A DNA stretch of 64,000 nt from Anaerolineaceae bacterium (GCA_009772985.1 WOUS01000009.1:1-64000); one strand, 5' to 3'; shown: positions 14,205-22,496, counted from the first letter of the stretch. Notes: generated by a model from the sequence alone, not told the origin. Translations and numbers: made by a program.

Positions 14205-15410
14205 CTATATTGTCGTCCCGCCTTCTTTTTCGCTTTCCCCTTCTTCTTTCCAGATATTCAGCCACATCGTGAACGTGCTGCCCTTGCCGGGCGTACTGTC
14301 CACCGTCAGGCGGCCCTTGTGCTGTTCGACCACCTGCCTGGCGATGGCGAGACCGAGGCCGAGTCCCTCGAACAGCCGGTCGCCGGACTTGTCGAGGTGG
14401 TAGAACCGGTCGAAGATGCGCGGCAGCACCTCCGGCTGGATGCCGATGCCGTTGTCGCTGACCGCCACGGCCACCTGCCCGCCTTTGCGGCGGATGGAGA
14501 TGTCCACCCTGCCGCCGTCGGGACTGAACTTGACGGCGTTGTCCACCAGCGCGGAAAGGGCGCGCTCGAGGCTGCGCGCGTCGCCGGTAATGGGAGGCAG
14601 GAAGAGGTCCGGTTTGACGCGCAGGTCTACCTTGCGCGCCTCCGCTTTTTCGCGGTAGGCCGCGGCGGTCTCGCGCGCCAGGTCAACGCTGTTCACCGGC
14701 TGGAATTTGCCGAGGATGAGTTCCATTTCCTGGACGAAGAGGATGTCGTTGACCAGCGCCACGATCTGCTGGACGTTGCGCGCCACCGTGTCCACCGCTT
14801 CGGGCATTTTGTCCGGCGGGATGGCGCCTTTCTGGATCATTTGCAGGAAGCCGCCGGCGGCCATCAGCGGGGTGCGTAACTGGTGGGCCGCGTTGGTCAG
14901 GAAGTCGCGGCGGGTCACGTCCTGCTCGGCCAGTTTCTGGTAGGCTTCGGCCAGTTCGCTGGCGCGGATGCGCAGGTCGTCAATCGCCATCTCGTCGTTC
15001 TCGCGCAGGCGGCGGCTGATCTCGCGCACCATGGCCAGCGAGACGCTGCTGCTGTTCTTGAGGACGCGGGCGAACGCCTCCCTGCGGATTTCGAGGGCGA
15101 TGAGCGGCGTGACGGTCTTGACGGTGGCGGCGCGCGGCGCGTTGTGGATGAGCGCCATCTCGCCGAAGAAATCGCCCGCGCCGAGGGTCTTCAACAGGCG
15201 CGCCTCGGCGTTGTTGATGACTTTGGTGACCTCCACCTCGCCCTCCAGGATAAGATAGAACGTATCCTCAACGGCGTTCTCGCGGCACAGGACGGTCTCG
15301 GGCGGATAGTTCGCCAGTTTGCTGTTGTTGATGAGTTCCGAGACTTCGTCTGGCGTGATGCCGGGGAAGGCGCGCGGAATGATCTTGCTGGGGGCGCGGG
15401 TGGTGGTCAT
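14205..15410 (-). CDS. cyclic-nucleotide-binding-domain histidine kinase
   Basis: 401 residues. Residues about 15-125 are a cNMP-binding/CRP-like sensory domain (FYLILEGEVEVTK, GAGDFFGEMALIHNAPRAATV). Then comes a short coiled coil (LRIRASELAEAYQKLAEQ), HisKA with phosphoacceptor His176 in AAHQLRTPLMAAGG, and HATPase_c with DNAVKFSPDG, VSDNGIGIQPE and GLGLGLAIARQVVEQHKG. There is no membrane segment, so it is a soluble sensor. No response regulator is adjacent; the orphan receiver at 2329-2706 is one possible partner. The ATG at 15410 is chosen because upstream codons belong to the adjacent membrane-protein gene. Confidence 0.92.
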   Translation of the reverse strand: MTTTRAPSKIIPRAFPGITPDEVSELINNSKLANYPPETVLCRENAVEDTFYLILEGEVEVTKVINNAEARLLKTLGAGDFFGEMALIHNAPRAATVKTVTPLIALEIRREAFARVLKNSSSVSLAMVREISRRLRENDEMAIDDLRIRASELAEAYQKLAEQDVTRRDFLTNAAHQLRTPLMAAGGFLQMIQKGAIPPDKMPEAVDTVARNVQQIVALVNDILFVQEMELILGKFQPVNSVDLARETAAAYREKAEARKVDLRVKPDLFLPPITGDARSLERALSALVDNAVKFSPDGGRVDISIRRKGGQVAVAVSDNGIGIQPEVLPRIFDRFYHLDKSGDRLFEGLGLGLAIARQVVEQHKGRLTVDSTPGKGSTFTMWLNIWKEEGESEKEGGTTI

Positions 15411-15420
15411 TTTTGTCCGT

Positions 15421-15801
15421 TTACGGCATGGGCGGAATTTCGGGTATTTCCTGGGTTTCCGGGGCGGGCTGCGGCCCGCTCTTTTTGCCAACAAGCAGGG
15501 TGAAGACGAGTACCACGAGCGCCGCGGCGCCAAGCAGGTAGAGCGGTGTTCTCAGACAATTCAACCAGCCATAGGTGCTGCTGAAATCGCCTCCGGAACG
15601 GATTGCAACTGGCACGAGGACCAATGAAATTACATAATTGAGCACCAGATTGAGACCCAGGAGGAGGAACCCAACCGCGGCCAGGATGCCCGGCAGGGCC
15701 TTCTTGCGGGTCAGCCCAATGATGCCGGCCACGATCCCGCCGATGTAGAGCAGGCAGAGCAGGCCGTCGCCGATTATGTTGAGGATTTGGGAAAGATTCA
15801 T
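15421..15801 (-). CDS. small membrane protein, hypothetical
   Basis: 126 residues with three or four hydrophobic segments (LCLLYIGGIVAGIIGL; ILAAVGFLLLGLNLVLNYVI; YLLGAAALVVLVFTLLVG) and a short Pro/Glu-rich tail (PETQEIPEIPPMP). Gly-rich short helices resemble small DUF-type membrane proteins, but no family is certain. It lies 10 bases before the histidine kinase on the same strand and may be cotranscribed with it. Confidence 0.75.
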   Translation of the reverse strand: MNLSQILNIIGDGLLCLLYIGGIVAGIIGLTRKKALPGILAAVGFLLLGLNLVLNYVISLVLVPVAIRSGGDFSSTYGWLNCLRTPLYLLGAAALVVLVFTLLVGKKSGPQPAPETQEIPEIPPMP

Positions 15802-15834
15802 CTGCTATCTCCTTGTGAGGTTGATTTGGGGTGG

Positions 15835-16320
15835 TTACGCTTTGTAGCCGATCTTGCGCAGGAAATCCTTGCGCCAGGCAATGTCTTCCGGTCCCTCCAC
15901 GCCCTGCGGCGCGGACCCGTCCACCACGCCGAGGATGCCGCGTCCCTGCCCGGTGACGGCCACCAGGACCTCGGTCGGGTTGGCCGTGGCGCAGAAGATG
16001 CGGCAGACTTCGGGCACGTTCTTGACGGCGTTCAGCACGTTGACGGGGAAAAATCCCTCTGCAAGGAAAACGATGAACGAGTGCCCCGCGCCGATGGCGA
16101 GGGCGTTCTTCTTCGCCAGTTCGATCATCGCCTCGTCGGTGCCGGACCAGCGCACCAGGCACTTGCCCGAGGCTTCGCAGAACGCCACGCCAAAGCGGAT
16201 GCCCGGCACGGCGTTGACCAGCGCCTCGTGCACGTCTTCCACTGTCTTGATGAAATGCGTCTGGCCGAGGATGAAGTTGACGGCTTCGGGCTTCTTGATC
16301 TTGACGGTTTGGATCTCCAT
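15835..16320 (-). CDS. adenosine-specific kinase (DUF355 family)
   Basis: 161 residues, the full family length. Highly conserved blocks: PEAVNFILGQTHFIKTVEDV, VPGIRFGVAFCEASGKCLVR, ALAIGAGHSFIVFL, VPEVCRIFCATANPTEVLVA and GQGRGILGVVDG. The archaeal and thermophile members were described as adenosine-specific kinases from structural and biochemical work; the physiological role is not settled. The start is the ATG at 16320. It is a single gene with a repeat-rich gap upstream (16321-16546), in which I see no gene. Confidence 0.9.
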   Translation of the reverse strand: MEIQTVKIKKPEAVNFILGQTHFIKTVEDVHEALVNAVPGIRFGVAFCEASGKCLVRWSGTDEAMIELAKKNALAIGAGHSFIVFLAEGFFPVNVLNAVKNVPEVCRIFCATANPTEVLVAVTGQGRGILGVVDGSAPQGVEGPEDIAWRKDFLRKIGYKA

Positions 16321-16433
16321 GCGATTCTCCTTGCGAACTGCATCTATGATACAGAGGAGCGGGGAAAATAGCAACCCCCATTTTTTCTTATGGCCGTTTT
16401 AGTGGTATTCTGATACCGGGCATTTCGGGAACA

Positions 16434-16520
16434 GGACGCGGATGAACGCGGAAAACGCGGATTTCTTTTCCGGGTCAGCAAAGTGGTTTTTCCGTGCTCG
16501 TCAGCGCTCGTCCGCGTCCC
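16434..16520. repeat. GACGCGGA-type intergenic inverted repeat, copy 1
   Basis: Left arm GGACGCGGATGAACGCGG, right arm CGCTCGTCCGCGTCCC, with a T-rich centre. It is the same element class as 49051-49156. It fills most of the gap between adenosine-specific kinase and rsmD. Confidence 0.75.
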
Positions 16521-16546
16521 ATTCTTCAAACTGCCGGGCGAACAGA

Positions 16547-17104
16547 TCATTTCTTCTCGTAAAAAATCAACAGGGTGCTGCCGTACTTGCGCTCGTCGAA
16601 CTTTTCCAGGTGGTGGAGTTCCAGTTCCTCCATCTCGCGCGGATGGATTTGCGCGATAACCCAGGCCCCCTCGCTCAGCCAGCCGGGATTGGCGTCCAGC
16701 GCGCGCAGGGCCTTCGACCACATTTCCTTGTATTGCGGCGGGGCGATGTAAACGTAATCGAACGCCCGGTCCGGCGCGGCGGCCAGCATGGCGAACGCGT
16801 CGCCGCGGCGGACTTCGGCCTGCGCGCTGAATCCGCACGTTTGCAGGTTGGCTTTGATGGTCTCGATGGGCAGGCGGTTCAACTCGGAGAAGCGCACGAA
16901 CGCCGCGCCGCGGCTGAGGGCCTCGATGCCGATGGCGCCCGTCCCGCCGAACAGGTCCCACCAGGCCGAGTCGGCCGCGTCCGCGCCGAGGATGTTGAAC
17001 AACGCCTGCCTGACCATGCCGGTCACGGGGCGGGTGGTGTCGCCGGGGACATCCTTCAACCGGCGGCCTTTTGCCGTGCCAGAGATGACGCGCAGGGTGC
17101 TCAT
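16547..17104 (-). CDS. rsmD: 16S rRNA (guanine966-N2)-methyltransferase RsmD
   Basis: 185 residues, normal RsmD length. N-terminal LRVISGTAKGRRLKDVPG, RPVTGMVRQALFNIL, SAM-binding WDLFGGTGAIGIEALSRGA and the late KYGSTLLIFYEK are typical. Motif IV, normally DPPY or NPPF, reads APPQY here (residues 121-125, after FDYVYI); the acidic or amide residue is absent. Either this lineage uses a variant motif or activity is altered. The ATG at 17104 shares a base with the stop of the upstream UroD-like gene, indicating coupling. Confidence 0.92.
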   Translation of the reverse strand: MSTLRVISGTAKGRRLKDVPGDTTRPVTGMVRQALFNILGADAADSAWWDLFGGTGAIGIEALSRGAAFVRFSELNRLPIETIKANLQTCGFSAQAEVRRGDAFAMLAAAPDRAFDYVYIAPPQYKEMWSKALRALDANPGWLSEGAWVIAQIHPREMEELELHHLEKFDERKYGSTLLIFYEKK

Positions 17105-18147
17105 TAGATTTCTGATTTCCGATTTCCGATTTCGGATTGCGGGTTGACGGCGTTGCGCGCCGCGAGCAGGTTGCCGTGCGGCGCGATGACCGGCACCACG
17201 CAACCGGTGCCGAGCAGGAACCGGCGTCCGCCGGTCTGGGCAATGGCGTCCGCCGCCTCCTCCCGGACCCGGGAACTGTCCGCGAAAACGATGCTCTTCT
17301 GGCTGATGCCGCCGCACAGTGCGGGGCAGACCTCCGAGTTCTTAAAGAACTCGGAGGTCTTGGCTTCGACCAGGGATGGATACGTTTCGCGGTCGTGCCA
17401 GTTGACGATGGAAAAAAGTGACGAGTAATGAGTAATGAGTTGGAAGTAGACGTTGAGTCCGTGCAGGTGGAGCAGGTTGCACCAGAGGCCGGTTGCAGGT
17501 TGTAAAGTTTGCAGGTCGAAATGAAGGCCGAAAGTTTTGTACTCGTCGAGGGTCAGCAGTCCCGCCTGCGCGTGCTGGACGGCGTAGAAGACGCCGTCAA
17601 TGCCGGTCTCGATGGCGGCTTCGATGAACCGGCGCGTGGACTCGGCGATGGCCGCCAGTCCCTTCATCACGGCTTCGGGGTACTGACGGAGATGGACGAT
17701 GAGCGTCTCGCCGCCGGCCAGGTTCTTGGCCTGCGCCAGCGGACTGAAGACGGTTTGCAGGATGGGGGTTTCGCAGCCGAGTTCGGCGCGTACCAGGCGG
17801 AGACAGTCCAGTTGCCCGGCGAGGTGCGCGGACTTGCGCGGGTCGAGCGTGGGCAGGCGTTCCCAGTCCTGCGGCTTCTGGACGACGCGCTTCGTGTAGC
17901 GGCGCGTCCCTTCCGTGTGGCCCTCCCAGATATCCTCCGCGCCCCAATCCTTCAGGCAGAAGGACGAGGCCGGGGTGACCTTGACCAGGTCGAAATCATA
18001 AGCGCGCTGAAAGTCCACGGTGGCGGCGGCCAGCGTTCCGGGCGACTGGTCGTCCACCGGGAAATGCCGCCAGAGCGCGACCGGCGGGCGGTCGAGGGCG
18101 GAGTCGTCGGTCAGGCAGGCTTGCAGGCGTTCGCGAGGGGTGAGCAT
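17104..18147 (-). CDS. uroporphyrinogen decarboxylase-family protein
   Basis: 347 residues of the URO-D/MtaA TIM-barrel superfamily: LTPRERLQACL, RPPVALWRHFP, TVFSPLAQAKNL, GIDGVFYAVQHAQAG, LCGGISQKSIVF and a C-terminal GGRRFLLGTGCVVP. True HemE and the methyltransferase relatives share this pattern. With no heme genes near, a corrinoid-dependent methyltransferase-like or unknown decarboxylase role is as likely as HemE. Segments that look repeat-derived: LQTLQPATGLW, LITHYSSLFS (about 235-243), KTSEFFKNSEV (263-273, a perfect DNA palindrome), and the C-terminal tail SEIGNRKSEI. These make full activity uncertain. Confidence 0.85.
   Translation of the reverse strand: MLTPRERLQACLTDDSALDRPPVALWRHFPVDDQSPGTLAAATVDFQRAYDFDLVKVTPASSFCLKDWGAEDIWEGHTEGTRRYTKRVVQKPQDWERLPTLDPRKSAHLAGQLDCLRLVRAELGCETPILQTVFSPLAQAKNLAGGETLIVHLRQYPEAVMKGLAAIAESTRRFIEAAIETGIDGVFYAVQHAQAGLLTLDEYKTFGLHFDLQTLQPATGLWCNLLHLHGLNVYFQLITHYSSLFSIVNWHDRETYPSLVEAKTSEFFKNSEVCPALCGGISQKSIVFADSSRVREEAADAIAQTGGRRFLLGTGCVVPVIAPHGNLLAARNAVNPQSEIGNRKSEI
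17329..17359. repeat. 31-bp perfect palindrome inside a coding sequence
   Basis: 15-base arms around one central base (17344). On the minus strand it reads in frame as KTSEFFKNSEV. A relative with the shared core CTCCGAG lies at 57508-57540 outside genes. Confidence 0.88.
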
Positions 18148-18164
18148 ACTTGTCTACAAGTTTC

Positions 18165-18752
18165 TTATTTCCACATGAGTGTAGGTAGTTCAATTTGATA
18201 AGTTTCGGCATACTCTTGCAAAATCAGGTTGATTTTTTCATAATCATCTCGAGTCTGCATAGATGCCCATTTCGCTCTGAGCTCCTCTTCTTCTTGTTCA
18301 GAAAGATATGGGACGACAACAGCAAGTCTTTGCTCAAAGGATGTATTCATTTGTAAATCGGAGAAGAAAAGCATTGAGCTGGCTATTATGCCGAATGTAA
18401 GCATCAACCAACAGATTGCCATCCCTATTTTTAGGACAATTGTGATGTGTTGCTTATTTTTCTCTTTGATTTTCAGGAACCTGTTCCGAGACAGGTAGCC
18501 AGTGAAAAAGCCGAATGAAAGGCCAAAGAAAGTGGATACGCCAGTCTCGAAGGCAACCACCTCCAGATAGTTTCTATGTCCAAGGGCCGCATTTGAGTAA
18601 AGGGAGTTAGAAAATCCGGTGAAAAATTTTTCTCCCAGCGGCTGAAGTAGTTGTCCTAATCCTCGCACCAACGGCTGGAATAGGATCAAGAAAATAAGCG
18701 ACGAGATTATCCCGGCCAAAATATCTTTACGAAAGTTGACATCTTTTAGCAT
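18165..18752 (-). CDS. membrane protein, hypothetical, low GC
   Basis: 195 residues. Three hydrophobic segments: DILAGIISSLIFLILFQPLV, TFFGLSFGFFTGYL and IGMAICWLMLTFGIIASSMLFF. They are followed by a charged, helical C-terminal domain of about 65 residues (LSEQEEEELRAKWASMQTRDD, cut here to the first part of that stretch) ending in Trp-Lys. No family recognised. Composition is distinctly lower in GC and richer in AT-ending codons than its neighbours, consistent with recent transfer. It is flanked by a URO-D-like gene and an AAA ATPase with no evident link. Confidence 0.72.
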   Translation of the reverse strand: MLKDVNFRKDILAGIISSLIFLILFQPLVRGLGQLLQPLGEKFFTGFSNSLYSNAALGHRNYLEVVAFETGVSTFFGLSFGFFTGYLSRNRFLKIKEKNKQHITIVLKIGMAICWLMLTFGIIASSMLFFSDLQMNTSFEQRLAVVVPYLSEQEEEELRAKWASMQTRDDYEKINLILQEYAETYQIELPTLMWK

Positions 18753-18846
18753 ATTGCCTCCTTGGCCGGTTTCGTCAATCTATTCAAAGTTTGTCAGCCG
18801 GCCAGAATATTCCCGATTTGCGGAAATTTGATTTTCCTCTTTAAAA

Positions 18847-20073
18847 TTACTTCTTCCTTGTTCCTTGTTTCGCCCCCAACCCATTCAGCAACTTCTCCAT
18901 CTCCTCTTCCTCCCCCTTCTGATTGCTGAAATATTCCGTCATAAACTGCGACCTTCTCAGCCGCAGCGCCATCGGCGCGACGGTTTTCAGGTCCGCGGGC
19001 GCGACCGTCGTCCGGCCATCCGCGGCGGCGTAGGCACGCGCCGCCTCGAACCAGGTGATCTCGGCGCGCAGGCTGTCAATGCCCATCTTCTGCACGAGTT
19101 TGATGGCCGGCTTCGCCACGTTGTCGGGGATGGTCACTTTGGGCAGCCGCTCGCGCGCCGACTGCACCTCCTGCGCGGCGGCGAGCATTTCGTCCGCGTA
19201 CGCGGCGGTCACGGCGCGCGGGCTGGCCAGGTAGGCGTGGACGCGGCGGTAGGCTTCCAGGCGTTCGGCCGGCCGCTCCAGTCCGCGCACCAGCACGCGC
19301 AGCCCGAACCGGTCCAGGATCTGCGGGCGGAGTTTGCCCTCCTCCGGGTTCATCGAGCCGATCAGCACAAAGCGGGCGCGGTAGGTGGCGGATGCCGGTC
19401 CGCGCCGCACCGTGTACGAACCCTGCGCGGCGGCGTCGAGGATGGCGTCCACGATCTCGTCGGCCAGCAGGTTGATCTCGTCAATGTAGAGCAGGTTGCG
19501 GTCGGCCTGCGCCAAAATCCCGCGCCGCACGCGCGAACGTTCGTGGCTGGCGGGCTGTTCCTCGACGATCCCGCCGACCACGTCTTCGAGACGGGCGTTG
19601 AGCGGCAGTTCCACCAGCCGGGCGCGGTCGGGCGCGGTCAGCGGCTGTCCCTCGGCGTACTTGCGGGCGCAGTCCGGGCAGACGGCGTCCACGCCGCCGG
19701 TCTCCACGTCTTCGGGCAGGCAGCCGTAGCGGCACAGGCTGCGCTCCACTTTGGGCAGGATGTCGAGCAGCGAGCGAACCGCGGTGGTTTTGGCGGTGCC
19801 GCGCGGACCGACGAGCAGGATGCCGCCAATGGACGGGTTCACCAGCCCGAGCAGGAGCGCCAGTTTCATCTCCTGCTGGCCGACGATGGCGAGGAACGGG
19901 AAGGGCAGCGGTTCGGCCAGCCCGGACTCCTCGGCAGGGGCGGGCGCGACCGTCCGCCCGGAGACGAAGTCCACCAGTTCCTTCAGGCTGCGGAACGGGT
20001 GCGCCATCCGTTCTTTCGGTTCCGGCGCTTCGGTGTCCGGACCGGGAACAGGTTCCGGGCTTGGCTGGCTCAT
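18847..20073 (-). CDS. magnesium chelatase ChlI/BchI-type AAA+ ATPase
   Basis: 408 residues. After a Pro/Glu-rich N-terminus the AAA+ domain begins at FPFLAIVGQQEMKLALLL. Walker A is GPRGTAKT (residues 89-96), Walker B LLYIDEINLL, and sensor segment LIGSMNPEEGKLRPQILDRFGL. A Cys4 insertion (Cys114, Cys118, Cys132, Cys135), seen in bacteriochlorophyll-type and related stand-alone ChlI proteins, follows the P-loop. There is no ChlD or ChlH in the window, so it may act like MoxR ATPases in maturing another complex. The ATG overlaps the thioesterase stop by four bases (ATGA). Confidence 0.88.
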   Translation of the reverse strand: MSQPSPEPVPGPDTEAPEPKERMAHPFRSLKELVDFVSGRTVAPAPAEESGLAEPLPFPFLAIVGQQEMKLALLLGLVNPSIGGILLVGPRGTAKTTAVRSLLDILPKVERSLCRYGCLPEDVETGGVDAVCPDCARKYAEGQPLTAPDRARLVELPLNARLEDVVGGIVEEQPASHERSRVRRGILAQADRNLLYIDEINLLADEIVDAILDAAAQGSYTVRRGPASATYRARFVLIGSMNPEEGKLRPQILDRFGLRVLVRGLERPAERLEAYRRVHAYLASPRAVTAAYADEMLAAAQEVQSARERLPKVTIPDNVAKPAIKLVQKMGIDSLRAEITWFEAARAYAAADGRTTVAPADLKTVAPMALRLRRSQFMTEYFSNQKGEEEEMEKLLNGLGAKQGTRKK

Positions 20074-20567
20074 CTGTGCTCTCCGGCTTTCTTCTCGGCC
20101 AGGCGTTGTTCCTGGCGCTGGCGGGCGGCTTCCATGCGGGCTTTCTCGGCCGGGTTCTCGGCCACCAGCGGCGGGACCGGGGCCGGTTTGCCGTCTTCGC
20201 CGATGGCCACGTAGACGAGATACGCGGCGTTGGTGTGCGTGCGCTGGCCGCTGATGGGATTTTCGGCGATGACCTGCACCTCGACCTCGATGGACGTCCG
20301 CCCAACGTAGGTCACTTCGGCGTCCAGGATGATGAGGTCGCCGATGCGGATGGGTTGGCGGAATACCATCTGGTCAATCGCCACGGTGACGACCCTCCGC
20401 CCGGCGTGGCGGGTGGAGGCCAGCGCCCCGGCTTCGTCCACCAGTTTCATGATCCAGCCGCCGTGGACGTTGCCTTGCAGGTTGGCGTGTTCGGGCATCA
20501 TCAGTTGCGCCAGTTGGATGTGCGAGGCGCGCATGGGTTTGGGGGAGAGTGGTTCGGTCACAGCCAT
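20070..20567 (-). CDS. acyl-CoA thioesterase, hotdog fold
   Basis: 165 residues of the YciA/acyl-CoA hydrolase type. It has PEHANLQGNVHGGWIMKLVD (the N/D-containing hotdog active site), a GDLIILDAEVTYVGRTSIEVEV strand region (shortened: GDLIILDAEV), and THTNAAYLVYVAI. It hydrolyses acyl-CoA to free acid and CoA. The C-terminal 35 residues are a charged helix (AEKARMEAARQRQEQRLAEK). It overlaps the next gene (AAA ATPase) by four bases, so the two are translated together; the functional link is unknown. Confidence 0.9.
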   Translation of the reverse strand: MAVTEPLSPKPMRASHIQLAQLMMPEHANLQGNVHGGWIMKLVDEAGALASTRHAGRRVVTVAIDQMVFRQPIRIGDLIILDAEVTYVGRTSIEVEVQVIAENPISGQRTHTNAAYLVYVAIGEDGKPAPVPPLVAENPAEKARMEAARQRQEQRLAEKKAGEHR

Positions 20568-20601
20568 CCTTTTCTGGGGAACCGGGAAGAAAAGCCGCCT
20601 A

Positions 20602-20659
20602 TTGCTCCTGCGGGATTTGCAATCCCGCAGATTGGGGGTCGCAGACCCCCTCGGAGCAG
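20602..20659. repeat. nested double hairpin upstream of the thioesterase
   Basis: Hairpin 1: CTGCGGGATT/AATCCCGCAG (20608-20617, 20621-20630). Hairpin 2: GGGGGTC/GACCCCC (20634-20640, 20644-20650). Both are enclosed by TGCTCC/GGAGCA (20603-20608, 20653-20658). It lies in the 120-base gap upstream of the thioesterase start. Confidence 0.75.
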
Positions 20660-20687
20660 GAAGACACCTTCGCGGTTAAAGGTCTTT

Positions 20688-21065
20688 TCAATCCAGATCC
20701 TCTTTAAACTCGCCCACATCGAGCGTGTGCAGGAGTTCTGGTTCCTCCAGCAGCACATCCATCGTGCTGTAGGTCAACTCGCTCATCATCGGCGCGAGCG
20801 GGATGGTGGCGGGCGGATACACTTTCGGCGGGGGCGGGGGCGGGTCCAGGCGCGGCTTGAGCGAACTGGTCACCCGCTTGCGCAGGATGCGCGGGTCGTT
20901 CGTTAGGCTGCCCACGTAGTAGCCAAGTACGGAATAGACCTCGCGCTTCGGCGTGATCCAGCCGATCCACTCGCCGCTCCGGTTGTATAGGAAGGGATAG
21001 GCCAGGAAGGCCTCCGCCTCGCCTTTGGAGGTGTAAATCGGGATGATGGCGGGTTTATTTTCCAT
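20688..21065 (-). CDS. conserved hypothetical protein
   Basis: 125 residues, family not recognised. FLYNRSGEWIGWITPKREVYSV (shortened: GEWIGWITPKREVYS) has the look of a small beta-barrel of PRC-like type, followed by LGYYVGSL. A poly-Pro linker (about residues 74-80) leads to a short acidic tail (LLEEPELLHTLDVGEFKEDL). The ATG at 21065 lies inside the 3' end of the upstream GtrA gene, an 11-base overlap, so it is probably coupled to that gene. No signal peptide. Confidence 0.75.
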   Translation of the reverse strand: MENKPAIIPIYTSKGEAEAFLAYPFLYNRSGEWIGWITPKREVYSVLGYYVGSLTNDPRILRKRVTSSLKPRLDPPPPPPKVYPPATIPLAPMMSELTYSTMDVLLEEPELLHTLDVGEFKEDLD

Positions 21066-21540
21066 GGATTCTTTCCGGTTCGGTCTGGCCAACATCATTA
21101 TACGTCCAATACCGGTTGACGAAAAAATTCCAAAGCATGACAATTCCGACGGCGACCGCCAGGGTCAGGTTCTTCGCCAGGAATTCCGCGGAGGCAGGCA
21201 GACGGTCCGGGTGGCTCGCAAAGAGGCCCAGGAGCGGCGGTTCGAGGAAGTGCAGGATCGGGATGCGGATGAGAACGCCGGCCGTGTTCACCGCGAAGAA
21301 CATCACAAGTTGCCGGGCGGGGTGGCGCGAGCGTGAGTCCGGGTAAGTCCAGTAGCGGTTCCAGAGGAAGTTGCTGGCGACCGCGCAGACGAAGGAGATC
21401 GTCCCGGCGGCGACGAGCGGCATGGCGAAGATGTGGGTCAGCAGGTTCATCACGCCGAAATCTACCACCGCGCCGAAAGCGCCGACGGCCATGAACTTGA
21501 GGAAGCGTGTGCGTTCCTGGCGGCTGGTAAGCAGGGTCAT
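21055..21540 (-). CDS. GtrA-family membrane protein
   Basis: 161 residues with four predicted membrane helices ([77 protein letters not shown]). The duplicated NFxWNRYWTY / [10 protein letters not shown] signature is typical of GtrA, a small family implicated in flipping or transferring polyprenyl-linked sugars. The ATG overlaps the stop of the sugar-nucleotide decarboxylase gene (ATGA, 21537-21540), which fits a joint role in cell-surface polysaccharide. Confidence 0.92.
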   Translation of the reverse strand: MTLLTSRQERTRFLKFMAVGAFGAVVDFGVMNLLTHIFAMPLVAAGTISFVCAVASNFLWNRYWTYPDSRSRHPARQLVMFFAVNTAGVLIRIPILHFLEPPLLGLFASHPDRLPASAEFLAKNLTLAVAVGIVMLWNFFVNRYWTYNDVGQTEPERIHGK

Positions 21541-22496
21541 GCCAGTCCCATCTTTTGCTTGAAATACGGGATCGTGCGGGCGAGGCCTTCTTCGAGCGAG
21601 ACCTTCGGCTCCCATTTCAGGATGGATTGCGCGCGCCCGATATCGGGCTGGCGGCGCTGGGGGTCGTCGCCGAGCCGGTGCTCGGACTTGAAGACAATGC
21701 CGGCCTGGTTGCCGACGATGCGGTTGATGGTCTCGGCAAATTCGCGGATGGTCGTCTCGACCGGGTTGCCGATGTTGACCGGCTCATGGTAATCCGATTC
21801 CAGCAGGCGGACGATGCCCTCGACCAGGTCGTCCACGTAGCAGAAGGAGCGAGTCTGCGAGCCGTCGCCGTAGACGGTGAGCGGTTCGCCGCGCAGCGCC
21901 TGCTGGAGGAAGTTCGGCACGACGCGCCCGTCGTCGAGCCTCATGCGCGCGCCGTAGGTGTTGAAGATGCGCACGATGCGCGTGTCCACGCCGTGGAAGC
22001 GGTGGTAGGCCATGGTCAGCGCCTCGGCGAAACGCTTGGCCTCGTCGTACATCGAGCGCGGCCCGACCGGGTCGGTGTGGCCCCAGTAGGTTTCCTTCTG
22101 CGGGTGTTCGAGCGGGTCGCCGTAGATCTCACTGGTGGAGGCCAGCAGGAAGCGCGCCCCGCGGGCATGGCAGACGCCGAGACAGTTGTGCGTGCCGAGC
22201 GCCCCGGCTTTCATCGTCGGGATCGGCAGGTTGGAGAAACTGAATGGGGAGGCCGGGTTGGGGCTGGCGGGCGAGGCAAAATGCAGCACCGCGTCCACGC
22301 GGCCGGGGATGAAGATATAGTTCGAAACGTCGTGCCTGTAGAACGCGAAATCCGGGTTGCCCATCAGGTGCGCCAGGTTGTCGGGACTGCCGGTGATGAA
22401 ATTATCCATCCCGATGACGGCGTGCCTGTCTGCCAGCAGGCGGTCGCACAAATGGGAACCCAGGAAGCCGGCCGCGCCGGTGATGAGAATGCGCAT
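21537..22496 (-). CDS. UDP-glucuronate decarboxylase (UDP-xylose synthase) family
   Basis: 319 residues, short-chain dehydrogenase/epimerase fold. It has [17 protein letters not shown] (NAD loop), the YxxxK pair in [48 protein letters not shown], and [19 protein letters not shown]. These long motifs match UDP-glucuronate decarboxylases better than other epimerases. The product UDP-xylose feeds surface glycans, which fits the coupled GtrA gene. Near residue 78 the usual short SPASP loop is lengthened ([14 protein letters not shown]), possibly repeat-derived. The ATG at 22496 is the natural start. Confidence 0.9.
   Translation of the reverse strand: MRILITGAAGFLGSHLCDRLLADRHAVIGMDNFITGSPDNLAHLMGNPDFAFYRHDVSNYIFIPGRVDAVLHFASPASPNPASPFSFSNLPIPTMKAGALGTHNCLGVCHARGARFLLASTSEIYGDPLEHPQKETYWGHTDPVGPRSMYDEAKRFAEALTMAYHRFHGVDTRIVRIFNTYGARMRLDDGRVVPNFLQQALRGEPLTVYGDGSQTRSFCYVDDLVEGIVRLLESDYHEPVNIGNPVETTIREFAETINRIVGNQAGIVFKSEHRLGDDPQRRQPDIGRAQSILKWEPKVSLEEGLARTIPYFKQKMGLA

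Noticed and set aside
18847..20073. Evidence for chlorophyll synthesis from the ChlI-type ATPase
   Set aside because: No ChlD, ChlH or other pigment genes are in the window; stand-alone ChlI/MoxR ATPases are common in non-phototrophs.
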